A stretch of DNA of 64,000 bases from Halolamina sp. CBA1230 (GTDB lineage Archaea > Halobacteriota > Halobacteria > Halobacteriales > Haloferacaceae): contig NZ_CP054587.1 of NCBI RefSeq assembly GCF_002025255.2, positions 620,001 through 684,000 of the forward strand. The letters are read 5' to 3'. The position numbers and the translations under genes were made by a program. Under the pieces are notes generated by a model. The model saw only the letters and a program-made list of their open reading frames with translations, was not told where the DNA came from and made no database searches. This document shows positions 43,368 through 52,801 of the stretch, in pieces (position 1 is the stretch's first letter; each line of letters starts with the position of its first letter).

Positions 43368-45005
43368 ATGTCAACTGAACCAGACGACGGCACGCTACGG
43401 GCGCTGTACCGAACGCGGATCGGAGAGCCGACGACCGACGACGAGGTCCGCGGGTACTGGCTGTTCGTGGCCGGGCTCGTCCTGGCGGTCGCTGGCGTCC
43501 TGCTCTTCCTCGCGAGCGATCCACAGGGCGGCATCAGACAGCTCTCGATGGTCGGGGTCGGCATCGGGCTGATCCTGCTGCTCGTAGGGCCGGTGATCCG
43601 GCTCCCGCTCGAACCGACGGCGACGACGCTGGTCGCCGTCGGCGCGACGGTCGCGGCGATCGGCGTCGCCTACTTCGTCGCCGTGTTCCCGGGCGGCTGG
43701 TCGCTCCGGAGCGGGAACGCGGTCGTGATCGGGCTGTACGGGCTCGGGCTGCTGCTCGTCGGCGCCGGCGGCGTGCTGATTCCGCTGCTCTCCGGCGCCG
43801 GCCGAGCCGCGGAGGCGGACGACCTCGAGCGCGAACTCGCCGAGCTCGACGACGTGCTCGAAGACAGCGCGGCCGACGAGGCCGACCTCGCCGCTCGGGT
43901 CGCCGACCTCCGGCGCGAACTGGCGTCCTCGAACGACGCCGCGGCGTGGCTGGGGTCGGCCGTCACGGCGCTCTCGCAGGATCTCGCGGATTCGGAGACC
44001 GACGAGGCCGACCTCGCCGCGCGGCTCTGGTCGCTCCGACAGAGCCAGTCCCGGTTCGAGCTGTACGAGGACAAGGGTGGGGAGTTCCGCTGGCGGCTCC
44101 GCCACCGCAACGGGCAGGTCGTCGCCACGAGCGGCGAGGGGTACAGCCGGCGCCACAACGCCCAGAAGGGGATCGAGCGCGTCCGGCGGGACGCGCTGGG
44201 CGCGACGCTGCTGCGTGTCGAGTCCGAGGCGGAACTCGCCGACGCGGGCGAGGCGTTCGAGCCACCAGAGACCGTCGAGAGCCGGACTACGTTCGAACTG
44301 TACGAGGATAAACGGGGTGAGTTCCGCTGGCGGCTCCGCCACGACAACGGCAACGTCGTCGGCGACGGCGGTGAGGGGTACAGCCGTCGAGGGGCTGCCC
44401 GAGAGGCGATCGAGCGCGTTCAGGAGTACGCCGGCCCGGCCGAGTACCTGCGACTCGACCCGACCGGGTTCGAACTCTACCGCGACGACGCCGGCGAGTG
44501 GCGCTGGCGGCTGGTCCACCGCAACGGGAACGTGCTCGCCGACGGCGGCGAGGGGTACACGCGGCGCCGCGACGCCCGGCGCGCGGTCGACCGCATCCGC
44601 GAGGGGCTGGACGAGCTGATGTTCGAGACGTACGAGGACAGCGCGGGCGAACACCGCTGGCGGCTGCAGTCGCCCAACGGGCAGATCGTCGCCGACAGCG
44701 GCGAGGGGTACAGCCGGAAGTCGGGCGTCGAGGACGCCGTCGAGCGCGTTCGGGAGTACGCGCCCGAAGCGCACGTCCTGGACATCGGCCGCGCGGCGTT
44801 CGAGGTGTACGAGGACGCGAGCGGGGAGTTCCGCTGGCGGCTCCGCCACCGCAACGGGCAGATCATCGTCGATAGCGGTGAGGGGTACGCGGGGAAGTCC
44901 AAGGCCGAAGACGCCGTCGATCGGTTCAAACTGAACGCTCCCGGGTCGGAGATCGAGGACCTCGACGCCGTCGACGAGGAATCGGAAACTGGTGGCGGAG
45001 AGTAA
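43368..45005 (+). CDS. Membrane protein with five DUF1508 (YegP-like) repeats
   Basis: 545 residues. Four helices (about 28-48, 58-76, 84-105, 116-138) are followed by a coiled-coil acidic stretch (about 145-215). Five repeats of about 50 residues then begin at 44059, 44292, 44469, 44622 and 44799. Each reads F-E/Y-Y-E-D-x-x-G-E-F/H/W-R-W-R-L, then GNGx(V/I)...SGEGYSRK...A(I/V)ERV. Soluble HVO_2922-type DUF1508 proteins usually have one or two repeats; fusion to a membrane domain is unusual. Function unknown. TATA at 43331 supports the ATG at 43368. Confidence 0.85.
   Translation: MSTEPDDGTLRALYRTRIGEPTTDDEVRGYWLFVAGLVLAVAGVLLFLASDPQGGIRQLSMVGVGIGLILLLVGPVIRLPLEPTATTLVAVGATVAAIGVAYFVAVFPGGWSLRSGNAVVIGLYGLGLLLVGAGGVLIPLLSGAGRAAEADDLERELAELDDVLEDSAADEADLAARVADLRRELASSNDAAAWLGSAVTALSQDLADSETDEADLAARLWSLRQSQSRFELYEDKGGEFRWRLRHRNGQVVATSGEGYSRRHNAQKGIERVRRDALGATLLRVESEAELADAGEAFEPPETVESRTTFELYEDKRGEFRWRLRHDNGNVVGDGGEGYSRRGAAREAIERVQEYAGPAEYLRLDPTGFELYRDDAGEWRWRLVHRNGNVLADGGEGYTRRRDARRAVDRIREGLDELMFETYEDSAGEHRWRLQSPNGQIVADSGEGYSRKSGVEDAVERVREYAPEAHVLDIGRAAFEVYEDASGEFRWRLRHRNGQIIVDSGEGYAGKSKAEDAVDRFKLNAPGSEIEDLDAVDEESETGGGE
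44059..44940 (+). repeat. Five tandem DUF1508 units
   Basis: Units spaced 150-235 bp share long nucleotide stretches such as TTCCGCTGGCGGCTCCGCCA and GGCGAGGGGTACA. This points to internal duplication kept homogeneous by selection or recombination. Confidence 0.8.
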
Positions 45006-45011
45006 CGCCCC

Positions 45012-46616
45012 TCAGCGCCGCCAGTACTCCGGCGTCAGACAGACCAGCAGCGGGAGGATCTCCAGCCGGCCCGCCCACATCAGCACCACCATGAACAGCT
45101 TGGAGCTGTCCGGGAACCGAAGGTAGCCGCCCATCGGGCCGAGGCGGTAGAACGCCGGGCCGACGTTGCCCAGCGTCGACGCCGTCCCCGAGATCACTTC
45201 GAGCACGGTGAAGTCGACGCCGGCGCGTGCGGCGTCGAGGAACAGGACGAACGCCCCGATGAAGAACATCGAGAGGTACAGCAGCGTGAACGACATGATC
45301 CCACGGGTCGCACGGTCGTCGAGCGCGTTCCCGCCCAGCCGGACGGGGCGGACCGCCTCGGGGTGGGCCGTGGTGAACAGTTCGCGACGGAGCACCTTCG
45401 CGACGACGATCCAGCGGATGACCTTCACGCTCCCGCCGGTCGACCCGGCCGAGCCGCCGACGAACATCGCGAACAGGAGGGCGTACTTCGCCGGCGCCCC
45501 CCACACGTCGAAGTCCATACTGGCGTACCCAGTCGTCGTCACGATGGAGACCGCCTGGAACAGCGCGTGGCGTAGCGCCGGTTCGAGGTTGCCGGTGATC
45601 GCGGCGGCAGTCTCGGACAGGTAGGCCGCGTCGAACGTCGCGCCCTCGGGCACGCCCGACGCGAACCCGCCGGTGAACAGCAGCCCCGTCAGGATCGCGG
45701 TCAGCACGGCCATAGCGCCCAGATAGCCGCGGAACTCGGTGTCTTCGAGAAGTTCGCGAGGGGAGCCGGCGACGGCCTGCCAGATCAGCGCGAAGTTGGT
45801 GCCCGCGATCACCATGAAGGGGATGATAACCCACTGGACCGCGGCGGAGAACGCCTCGATCGAGCGCGCCTGCGGCGAGAACCCGCCGGTGGGCATCGTC
45901 GTCAGCCCGTGGGCGACGGCGTTGTACGCGTTCATGTTCGGCCCGGCCATCCCCGCGAGGTCGAGCCCGTACAGCAGCAGGATCTCGACCACGGTGATCG
46001 CGAGGTAGGCTCCCCAGAGCACGCGGGCGGTCTCGGCGATCTTCGGCGTCAGCTTCTCGATCCCCGGCCCCGGCGCCTCGGCGTCCATCAGCTGTGCGCC
46101 GCCGACGGAGAGTTCGGGGAGGATCGCGACCGCGAGCACGACGATCCCCATCCCGCCGAGCCACTGGGTGAGCTGTCGCCAGAGCATCACGCCGCGGGTG
46201 TGGTCGACAACGTTGATGCTGCCCAGCACAGTCGCGCCCGTGGTGGAGAACCCAGACATCGACTCGAACAGCGCGTTCGTAGGGTTGGCAAGCGTCGAGT
46301 CGGGATGGATCGGCTCGACCAGCAGCGGGATGCCGTGGGCCTCGATCAGGTACGGGATCGTGCCCACGAGCGCGACCGCGAGCCACGTCGCCGCCACCAT
46401 CAGGAACCCCTCGCGGGCGGCGATATCCGGCTCGGGGGCGAGCCGTTCGAGCCCCCAGCCGACGAGGAGCGTGACGGCGATGGTGGGCAGGAACGGGGCG
46501 AGCGTCTCGCCGTAGTACAGCGCGACGACGACCGGGAGCAGCAGCGGCACCGAGAGGTACTTCAGCACCGTCCCGACGAGGCTCAAGCTGGCGCGGTAAT
46601 CGACGCGTATCGACAC
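45012..46616 (-). CDS. trkH: TrkH family potassium uptake protein
   Basis: 534 residues, four M1-P-M2 units with selectivity-filter segments: SGFSTTGATVLG, TTMPTGGFSPQ, VTTTGYASMDFD, TASTLGNVGPAFY. It imports K+, the main compatible solute of haloarchaea. The gating loop region with GGSAGSTGGSVKVIRW is typical of TrkH/KtrB. It lies on the same strand downstream of trkA (68-bp gap) and is convergent with the DUF1508 gene. Confidence 0.95.
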   Translation of the reverse strand: MSIRVDYRASLSLVGTVLKYLSVPLLLPVVVALYYGETLAPFLPTIAVTLLVGWGLERLAPEPDIAAREGFLMVAATWLAVALVGTIPYLIEAHGIPLLVEPIHPDSTLANPTNALFESMSGFSTTGATVLGSINVVDHTRGVMLWRQLTQWLGGMGIVVLAVAILPELSVGGAQLMDAEAPGPGIEKLTPKIAETARVLWGAYLAITVVEILLLYGLDLAGMAGPNMNAYNAVAHGLTTMPTGGFSPQARSIEAFSAAVQWVIIPFMVIAGTNFALIWQAVAGSPRELLEDTEFRGYLGAMAVLTAILTGLLFTGGFASGVPEGATFDAAYLSETAAAITGNLEPALRHALFQAVSIVTTTGYASMDFDVWGAPAKYALLFAMFVGGSAGSTGGSVKVIRWIVVAKVLRRELFTTAHPEAVRPVRLGGNALDDRATRGIMSFTLLYLSMFFIGAFVLFLDAARAGVDFTVLEVISGTASTLGNVGPAFYRLGPMGGYLRFPDSSKLFMVVLMWAGRLEILPLLVCLTPEYWRR

Positions 46617-46684
46617 GGTTGTCCGAGCGAAAACGCGTTCGGCGCTTCAAGCTACTGTTTCGGTCTCGACGGGCAAAGCCGGCG

Positions 46685-48019
46685 CTACAGCGCCGCAGAC
46701 ACCTTGTCGGCGTCCTCGGTTTCGACGAACAGCACGACGTGGTCGCCGGGTTCGATCTCGGTCTCCCCGCGCGGGACGACGTACTCGCCGTCGCGGCTGA
46801 TGGCGCCGATGACCACGTCAGCGGGCAGCGAGTGGATCGACTCCCGGATCGGTTCGCCCACCAGCGGGCTGTCGTCGTCGACCTCGACCTCCAGCACCTC
46901 CGCCAGCCCGTTCTCGACCAGCGCGACGTTCTCGGCGCCGCCAGCGCGGGTGAATCGGGTAATCTCCTCGGCGACGACCTCGCGGGGGTTGACGCCCACG
47001 TCGATCCCGACCGCCTCGAACAGTTCGACGTACTCCGACTGGTCGATCACGGCGATACTGCGTTCGGTGCCGACGCGTTCGGCCAGCAGCGACGCGAGGA
47101 GGTTCTTCTCGTCGGAGTCGAGCGCGGAGACGATCACCTCGGCGTCGCCGATATGCTCGCGCTCGAGGAACTCGATGTCGGTCGCGTCGGTCTCCAACAC
47201 CATCGTGTCGGGGAGTTCCTCGGCCAGCCAGCGGGCTCGGTCGGGGTCCTGCTCGATCAGGCGCGCCGTGACACCCCGCTCCGAGAGCAGTCTGGCGACG
47301 TGGTAGCCGATCTCGCTGCCGCCGACGATCACCACCTCGCCGGAGAGCGCCGACTCGTGGGGGGCGACGTCGCCAGCGAACGCGCGCACGCTGCGGGGCG
47401 TGCCGATCACCACGAGGCGGTCGCCCGCGTGGATCTCGGTGGTCCCCGTCGGGATCAACAGCTCCTCGTCGCGGACGATCGCGGCGAACGTCAGCGAGTC
47501 GTACGTGTCCGCCTCCGCGACCGACTGCCCCGAGATCGGCGACTCTTCGCCCACGTCGAACTCCGCCATCTCGACGCGCCCGTCGGCGAACATGTCCGCG
47601 TCGCGGGCGGCGGGCAGGCCGACGACCCGGACGATCGACTCCGCGGCGAGCAGGTACGTACAGACCATGAAGTCGACGCCGAACGCTGCCCGCGACCGCT
47701 GCCACGTCCGGAGGTACTGGGTGTTTTTCACCCGGGCGATGGTGAACGCGTCCGACACCGCCTTCACCGTCGAGGAGACGACGATGTTGGTCTCGTCGTC
47801 GTCGGTCGAGGCGATCACCATGTCCGCCTCGGTCACGTCGGCCTCCTCCAGGGCACTGAGGCTGGTGCCGTCGCCCTCGACGGCGAGCACGTCGAGCCCG
47901 TAGTTGAGCTCCTCGACGCGATCGGGGTCCTGCTCCACTATCACGACGTCGTGGGCCTCGCTCAGGTCGGCAGCGATGCTCTCCCCGACCTGGCCGGCGC
48001 CGACGATGATCACACGCAC
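46685..48019 (-). CDS. trkA: TrkA, NAD-binding gating subunit of K+ uptake
   Basis: 444 residues: two RCK units. The first has MRVIIVGAGQVGESIAADLSEAHDVVIVEQDPDRV (TrkA-N) and a TrkA-C domain to about residue 215. The second starts VVIVGGSEIGYHVARLLSERGVTARLIEQDPDRARWL and its TrkA-C domain is at about 355-440. Dinucleotide-binding GxGxxG is intact in the first half, GGSEIG in the second. Controls TrkH; same strand and order. Confidence 0.95.
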   Translation of the reverse strand: MRVIIVGAGQVGESIAADLSEAHDVVIVEQDPDRVEELNYGLDVLAVEGDGTSLSALEEADVTEADMVIASTDDDETNIVVSSTVKAVSDAFTIARVKNTQYLRTWQRSRAAFGVDFMVCTYLLAAESIVRVVGLPAARDADMFADGRVEMAEFDVGEESPISGQSVAEADTYDSLTFAAIVRDEELLIPTGTTEIHAGDRLVVIGTPRSVRAFAGDVAPHESALSGEVVIVGGSEIGYHVARLLSERGVTARLIEQDPDRARWLAEELPDTMVLETDATDIEFLEREHIGDAEVIVSALDSDEKNLLASLLAERVGTERSIAVIDQSEYVELFEAVGIDVGVNPREVVAEEITRFTRAGGAENVALVENGLAEVLEVEVDDDSPLVGEPIRESIHSLPADVVIGAISRDGEYVVPRGETEIEPGDHVVLFVETEDADKVSAAL

Positions 48020-48058
48020 GAGTTGGTCACTTGGCGGAAGCCACTGCCCCCCAGCGTA

Positions 48059-48628
48059 TCACGCTTTCTCTTCGGCCGGGAACTCCGACTGCTCCGTCTC
48101 CGCTCCCGTTTCGACGGTGAGGTCGACCGACCGCGACCGGCCTTCGAGGTCCGCCGCGGCGCGCTCGACGACGGTTCGCGCCTCGGACTCGATCAGCGGT
48201 TTCACCTTCTCGACCACCCAGTCCAGCGACACCAGCGTCGGGAGGTCGACGAGCCCGCTGTGTACCGTCTCGGGGGCGTACGCCACCTCGAACCGGACTG
48301 CGGTCGCCGTCTCCGCCCACTCCGGGGCGTCCGCGGGGAGCGAGCGCTCCGCGACCAGCCAGCGACCGCTGGCGTCGAAATCGCCCAGTAGCTCCCACTC
48401 GATGCGCTCGTTCTCGACGGTCTCGGTCACTGCCGAGCGTGCGGTGTACTCGAGTTTCCACCACGAGAACTGCAGCGCGTACCGCGCACACTCGTCCGTG
48501 TCCGGGTCGAGTTCGTCGACGCGGTCGAGGTACTCGGAGTAGTTCGCGTACCCCGGGAAGTCGGCGAGGAACTCGTACACCTCCTCGGGGGGTCGGTAGA
48601 CGACGGTCTCGACGGCGAGGCGCTCCAT
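48059..48628 (-). CDS. SRPBCC (START-like) family protein
   Basis: 189 residues: VETVVYRPPEEVYEFLADFPGYANYSEYLDRVDELD is the Coq10/polyketide-cyclase-type opening of the helix-grip fold. Carries hydrophobic ligands in related proteins. Start at ATG 48628 avoids a Pro/Arg-rich extension. It is upstream of trkA by 39 bp and may share its transcript. Ligand unknown. Confidence 0.85.
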   Translation of the reverse strand: MERLAVETVVYRPPEEVYEFLADFPGYANYSEYLDRVDELDPDTDECARYALQFSWWKLEYTARSAVTETVENERIEWELLGDFDASGRWLVAERSLPADAPEWAETATAVRFEVAYAPETVHSGLVDLPTLVSLDWVVEKVKPLIESEARTVVERAAADLEGRSRSVDLTVETGAETEQSEFPAEEKA

Positions 48629-48804
48629 ACCCGAGCCACGCGGCGGGAGCGGTTTAGCTTCGGGGATCGCGGTTCCCGTGCCGTCGCGACCGAAACGGAT
48701 CGACGCCGCCACCCCGCCGTCACTGTCGATACAGGCGGTCCCCCTGCCGGTGGGGCCGGCCGGCTTCGATGGGTTCTTCCGGTGGCGCGAGGTTTCGGTT
48801 CGTA

Positions 48805-50760
48805 ATGAGTGCGGAGGAGGGGAGCGTGTTCGACGTCTACCGGGAGCGCGTCGAACGACCGCTCTACCGTCTTTTCACGGAGTACAGCGCGGGGCGGGTG
48901 CGGTGGCTGATCGTGGGGATGGTGGGGAACATCATCGCCCGGTCGGCCAGCCTGCTGCCGCCGGTGATCCTCGGGGCAGCGCTCGACAGCGTGTTTCAGG
49001 ACACCGGAGCGTACACCATCCCGTTCTTCCCGGCCGCGTGGATCCCCGAGACTGACACCGCGCAGTTCTGGTTCTCCGTGGAGCTGATCCTGGGGTCGTT
49101 CGTCGTGACCGCGGTGTTCACGACGCTGTACGGCATTGCCGCCAACAACTACGCCCACCGCGTGATGCACGCGGTCCGGACGGACAGCTTCGAGACGATG
49201 CAGCGGCTGGACATGACGTTCTTCGACGACAAGCAGACGGGAGAGGTCATGTCCGTGCTGAACAACGACGCCAACAACCTCGAGAACTTCCTCGACAACG
49301 GGCTCCAGAACTCGATCCGGCTGTCGGTGATGATCCTCGGGATCGCGCTGATCCTGTTCTCATTGAATCGACAGCTCGCGCTCGTGACGCTGGTGGTCGT
49401 CCCCGCCATCGTCGCGCTGACGGCGTGGTTCATGCGCGCGGTCGAACCGCGGTACGTCGACCGACGGGCGAGCGTCGGCAACCTCAACACGCGACTGGAG
49501 AACGCGCTGGCCGGCGTCGAACTGGTGAAGACCAGCGGCACCGAGTCCTACGAGAGCGAGCGCGTCGAGAGCGCGTCGTGGCGCTACTTCCGGGACACGA
49601 TGGCCGTGCTGCGACTGAGCTACATCTACCGGCCGGGGATGGAGCTGCTGGCGGGGCTCTCCTTCGCCGTGACGTTCATCGTCGGCGGGCTCTGGGTGTT
49701 CCAGGGAGCGCCCTGGTTCTTCAGTGGGGACCTCAGCGGCGGGGATCTGGTGGTGTTCGTGCTGATGACCCAGCGCATCGTCACGCCGCTGGCACAGGTG
49801 TCGAACATCATCGACCAGTACGAGAACGCCAAGGCGTCCTCCGAGCGTATCTTCGGGCTCATGGACATCCCCTCCCAGATCACCGAGACCGACGACCCGG
49901 TCGAACTCGACGACGTCGAGGGGCGCGTCGAGTACGACGACGTGAGCTTCGGCTACGCCGACGTCGAGCAGGACGAACCCGAGGAGCTGGTGCTCGAGAA
50001 CATCGAGTTCGAGGCCGACCCCGGTGAGGACGTGGCGCTGGTCGGTCCCACGGGTGCCGGGAAATCGACGCTGCTGAAGCTGCTGCTGCGGCTGTACGAC
50101 CCCGTCGACGGCGCAGTACGAATCGACGGCCACGACCTGCGGGAGCTCTCGCTCGAGACGCTGCGGAGCCACGTCGGCTACGTCTCCCAGTCGACGTTCC
50201 TGTTCGACGGGACGGTCGCCGAGAACATCCGCTACGGCCGGTTCGACGCTGACCGTGAGGCGGTCGTCGAAGCCGCCGAAGCGGCGGAGGCACACGCGTT
50301 CATCGAGTCGCTTCCGGACGGGTACGACACCAGAATCGGCGAACGCGGCGTGAAGCTCTCGGGCGGGCAGCAGCAGCGGCTCTCGATCGCCCGGACGATG
50401 CTGCAGGACCCGGACATCCTCGTGCTCGACGAGGCCACTAGCGCGGTCGACACGGAGACCGAGATGCTGATCCAGCGCAGCCTCGACAGCCTGAGCGAGG
50501 ACTGCACCACGTTCGAGATCGCCCATCGACTCTCGACGGTACGGGACGCCGACACGATCCTCGTGCTGGAGGACGGTCAGATCGTCGAGCGCGGCGATCA
50601 CGAGGAACTGCTCGAAGCCGACGGTCTCTACGCCAAACTCTGGGGGGTACAGGCCGGCGAGATCGACGACCTGCCGGAGGAGTTCGTCCAGCGCGCTCGC
50701 GAACGCGCTGCCGAGCGAACGGACATGCTCGAAACGGACGACGATGACGACGACGACTGA
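48805..50760 (+). CDS. ABC exporter, fused membrane and ATPase domains
   Basis: 651 residues. Six helices in the first about 340 residues, with the pattern DMTFFDDKQTGEVMSVLNNDANNLENFLDNGL. The nucleotide-binding domain follows: Walker A GPTGAGKST, signature LSGGQQQRLSIA, Walker B ILVLDEATSAVD, His switch in IAHRLSTV. Half-transporter type (MsbA/lipid or drug exporters); works as a dimer. ATG 48805 preferred over a longer frame. An acidic tail DDDDDDD ends it. Confidence 0.94.
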   Translation: MSAEEGSVFDVYRERVERPLYRLFTEYSAGRVRWLIVGMVGNIIARSASLLPPVILGAALDSVFQDTGAYTIPFFPAAWIPETDTAQFWFSVELILGSFVVTAVFTTLYGIAANNYAHRVMHAVRTDSFETMQRLDMTFFDDKQTGEVMSVLNNDANNLENFLDNGLQNSIRLSVMILGIALILFSLNRQLALVTLVVVPAIVALTAWFMRAVEPRYVDRRASVGNLNTRLENALAGVELVKTSGTESYESERVESASWRYFRDTMAVLRLSYIYRPGMELLAGLSFAVTFIVGGLWVFQGAPWFFSGDLSGGDLVVFVLMTQRIVTPLAQVSNIIDQYENAKASSERIFGLMDIPSQITETDDPVELDDVEGRVEYDDVSFGYADVEQDEPEELVLENIEFEADPGEDVALVGPTGAGKSTLLKLLLRLYDPVDGAVRIDGHDLRELSLETLRSHVGYVSQSTFLFDGTVAENIRYGRFDADREAVVEAAEAAEAHAFIESLPDGYDTRIGERGVKLSGGQQQRLSIARTMLQDPDILVLDEATSAVDTETEMLIQRSLDSLSEDCTTFEIAHRLSTVRDADTILVLEDGQIVERGDHEELLEADGLYAKLWGVQAGEIDDLPEEFVQRARERAAERTDMLETDDDDDDD

Positions 50761-50762
50761 TC

Positions 50763-50786
50763 AGCCCGGCAACGGTCGGCCGGGCT
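50763..50786 (+). terminator. Stem-loop after the ABC exporter gene
   Basis: AGCCCGGC / GCCGGGCT is a perfect 8-bp inverted repeat with 8-nt loop, 2 bp after the stop codon. Not followed by a T-tract, so only a possible terminator or mRNA-stabilising structure. Confidence 0.4.
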
Positions 50787-50858
50787 GGGCGACTGATCTC
50801 GCCGTTCCCGTTCTTCAAGTACGATCGGGCGAGCACCCGCCCCGTGATCTGACTGAAG

Positions 50859-50899
50859 CCCCGGAGCGGGGAGCGGGTGTGTGGTGTGTCGCTCCGGGG
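50859..50899. repeat. 10-bp perfect inverted repeat upstream of 50974
   Basis: CCCCGGAGCG and CGCTCCGGGG with a 21-nt loop lie 75-115 bp before the next gene. Role unknown. Confidence 0.45.
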
Positions 50900-50973
50900 A
50901 GGGAAGCACCGCCTGTTCGCCACCGCGGAGGAGAGTAGGAACCCTTTCCTCCGCGACCGAGAAACGTCGGGTA

Positions 50974-51264
50974 GTGGAAACGACGACCAAGTGGCTGGTA
51001 GCCGCCGTCGCGGTGGGGGTGTTCCTGTCGAGCGTGTTCGTCCTCGGGAACGCGCTGTTGGGCGGTGTCGCGGCGGCGACGGTGGTGTGGGCGGCCATCA
51101 CCCACGACCGCGACGGCAACCTCTCCGCGTTCCCGGTGCTGGTGGCGGGGGCAGTGGTCTGTATGGGCATCCTGAGCGATGGCTACCTCATCTACGCGCT
51201 GGTCGGCGCGAACGTCGTGCTCTGGATCGGGCGCAACGGGCTCCCCGAACTCCGAAGTTCCTAA
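50974..51264 (+). CDS. Small membrane protein, three to four helices
   Basis: 96 residues, starting VETTTKWLVAAVAVGVFL with GTG, helices at about 7-20, 25-40, 50-66 and 70-85. The longer frame beginning at 50881 encodes an Arg/Ser-rich sequence and is rejected. It precedes the flavoprotein gene by 25 bp and may be co-expressed. Function unknown. Confidence 0.6.
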   Translation: METTTKWLVAAVAVGVFLSSVFVLGNALLGGVAAATVVWAAITHDRDGNLSAFPVLVAGAVVCMGILSDGYLIYALVGANVVLWIGRNGLPELRSS

Positions 51265-51289
51265 CCCCCCGTGGGGTGTCCGGGGAAGC

Positions 51290-52081
51290 ATGTCCGAATC
51301 CACCGACACGATGAGCGACGAGGAGCCACAGCACCGCGACGTCCTGATCGTCGGCGGCGGGATCGCCGGCCTGACCGCCGCGCTGTTCACCGCCCGAGCA
51401 GGCCTCGATACGCTGGTGTACGACGGCGGCGAGTCGATCCTCCGTCGGAACGCCCACCTGGAGAACTTCCCGGGGTTCCCCGCGGGCGTCAACCCCCGAC
51501 TGTTCGCGGATATGCTCCACGCACAGGCGACCAGAAACGGCGCCGATCTGGTGGCCGGCCGGATCACGGAGCTCCGGCACGCAGAGGACGGCAGGTTCGT
51601 TGCGACCGCCGAGGACGGCGACGAGATCAGCGCCGACAGGGTGATCGCCGCCTCGTGGTCGAACACCGACTACCTCGATCCGGTCGAGCCCGAGATCCGC
51701 TCGGCGGGCAGCAAGCAGTTCCTCGACGACGACCCGGACGGCCACACGAGCGTCGACGGACTGTACGCCGCGGGTCGACTCGCAGAACGCTACCACCAGG
51801 CGGTCGTCGCGGCGGGCGACGGCGCCCGAACGGCGATCACGCTGATCCACGACTCCGAGACGCCGTTCTACCACGACTGGGTCGCGCCGGAGGGGTACTT
51901 CACCGACCGTGACCGGGAGGTGCCGCCGGGCTGTGAGGAGATCGACGAGACCGAGCGCGCGGCCCGACGGGCGGAGTCCCGCGCGGCGATGCGGGAGTAC
52001 TTCGACGGCGAGCACGAGCAGCGCCAGCGCACTCACCCCAGCCTCGTCGACGACGGGAAGGGTCGGCTCGAGGGGAAATAA
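51290..52081 (+). CDS. FAD-only thioredoxin-reductase-like flavoprotein, copy 1
   Basis: 263 residues: FAD motif VLIVGGGIAGLTAALFTAR (about residue 18), ENFPGFPAGV, and the C-terminal FAD motif TSVDGLYAAGRLAERYHQAVVAAGDGARTA. The central NADPH-binding domain and redox CxxC of thioredoxin reductase are missing. About 75 extra C-terminal residues follow, rich in Glu/Arg. It is related in layout to the gene at 60940. Electron donor and acceptor unknown; may be a flavin-dependent sensor or partner of a separate reductase. Confidence 0.8.
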   Translation: MSESTDTMSDEEPQHRDVLIVGGGIAGLTAALFTARAGLDTLVYDGGESILRRNAHLENFPGFPAGVNPRLFADMLHAQATRNGADLVAGRITELRHAEDGRFVATAEDGDEISADRVIAASWSNTDYLDPVEPEIRSAGSKQFLDDDPDGHTSVDGLYAAGRLAERYHQAVVAAGDGARTAITLIHDSETPFYHDWVAPEGYFTDRDREVPPGCEEIDETERAARRAESRAAMREYFDGEHEQRQRTHPSLVDDGKGRLEGK

Positions 52082-52194
52082 CCGGATTACGGTAAGCGAT
52101 CCGGCGCTGGCTCTCCCTGGCGAGTCCCGTGCAACCCACCCCCACCCCCGGCGCAGACCGCCACGTTTTACCCGCCACCTGCGGAACGGGCGAC

Positions 52195-52758
52195 ATGGAT
52201 CAACTCCGCCGGTCGCTTCTGGAAGCGCCGATCATCGAGAAAGGCGAGTACCAGTACTTCGTCCATCCCGTCAGCGACGGGGTTCCGACGCTGGAGCCGG
52301 GGCTGCTCCGCGAGATCGTCATCAAGATCTGCCGGAAGGTCGAGCTCGAGGACGTCGACAAGATCGTCACCCCCGCCGCGATGGGGATCCACATCTCTAC
52401 CGCGCTCTCGCTGATGACCGACGTGCCGATCGTGGTGATCCGCAAGCGTCAGTACGGGCTGGAGGGCGAGGTGTCGCTCTCCCAGCAGACCGGCTACTCG
52501 GAGTCCGAGATGTACATCAACGACGTGCAGGCCGGCGACTCGGTGCTGGTGATCGACGACGTGCTCTCGACCGGCGGCACGCTCTCGGCCATCTGCGAGG
52601 CGCTCGACGGAATCGGCGCCGACGTGACGGACGTGATGGCGGTGATCAAGAAGGCCGGGGAGAACGAACTCGACGGCCGGGTCGACTACAAGACGCTGAT
52701 CAACGTCCGCGTCGAGGACGGCGAGGTCGTGATCGTCGACGAGAACGGCGACGGGTAA
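52195..52758 (+). CDS. hpt: Purine phosphoribosyltransferase, hypoxanthine/guanine type
   Basis: 187 residues. PRPP-binding motif [21 protein letters not shown] (about residue 118) and the flexible-loop region [21 protein letters not shown] follow the archaeal APRT-like Hpt family, which salvages hypoxanthine and guanine. N-terminal [25 protein letters not shown] is characteristic of haloarchaeal Hpt. Cytosolic. ATG 52195 chosen; a longer frame adds a Pro/Thr-rich stretch. Confidence 0.92.
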   Translation: MDQLRRSLLEAPIIEKGEYQYFVHPVSDGVPTLEPGLLREIVIKICRKVELEDVDKIVTPAAMGIHISTALSLMTDVPIVVIRKRQYGLEGEVSLSQQTGYSESEMYINDVQAGDSVLVIDDVLSTGGTLSAICEALDGIGADVTDVMAVIKKAGENELDGRVDYKTLINVRVEDGEVVIVDENGDG

Positions 52759-52801
52759 GCCGATAAACACGTTTTAGGGAGTGCTCGCCCAGCCGTCGAG
52801 T

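Noticed and set aside
46617-46684. Possible dyad box (CGAAA-ACGC-GTTCG) between trkA and trkH
   Set aside because: Different spacer, only one good half, and K+ uptake genes have no link to the regulon; likely chance.
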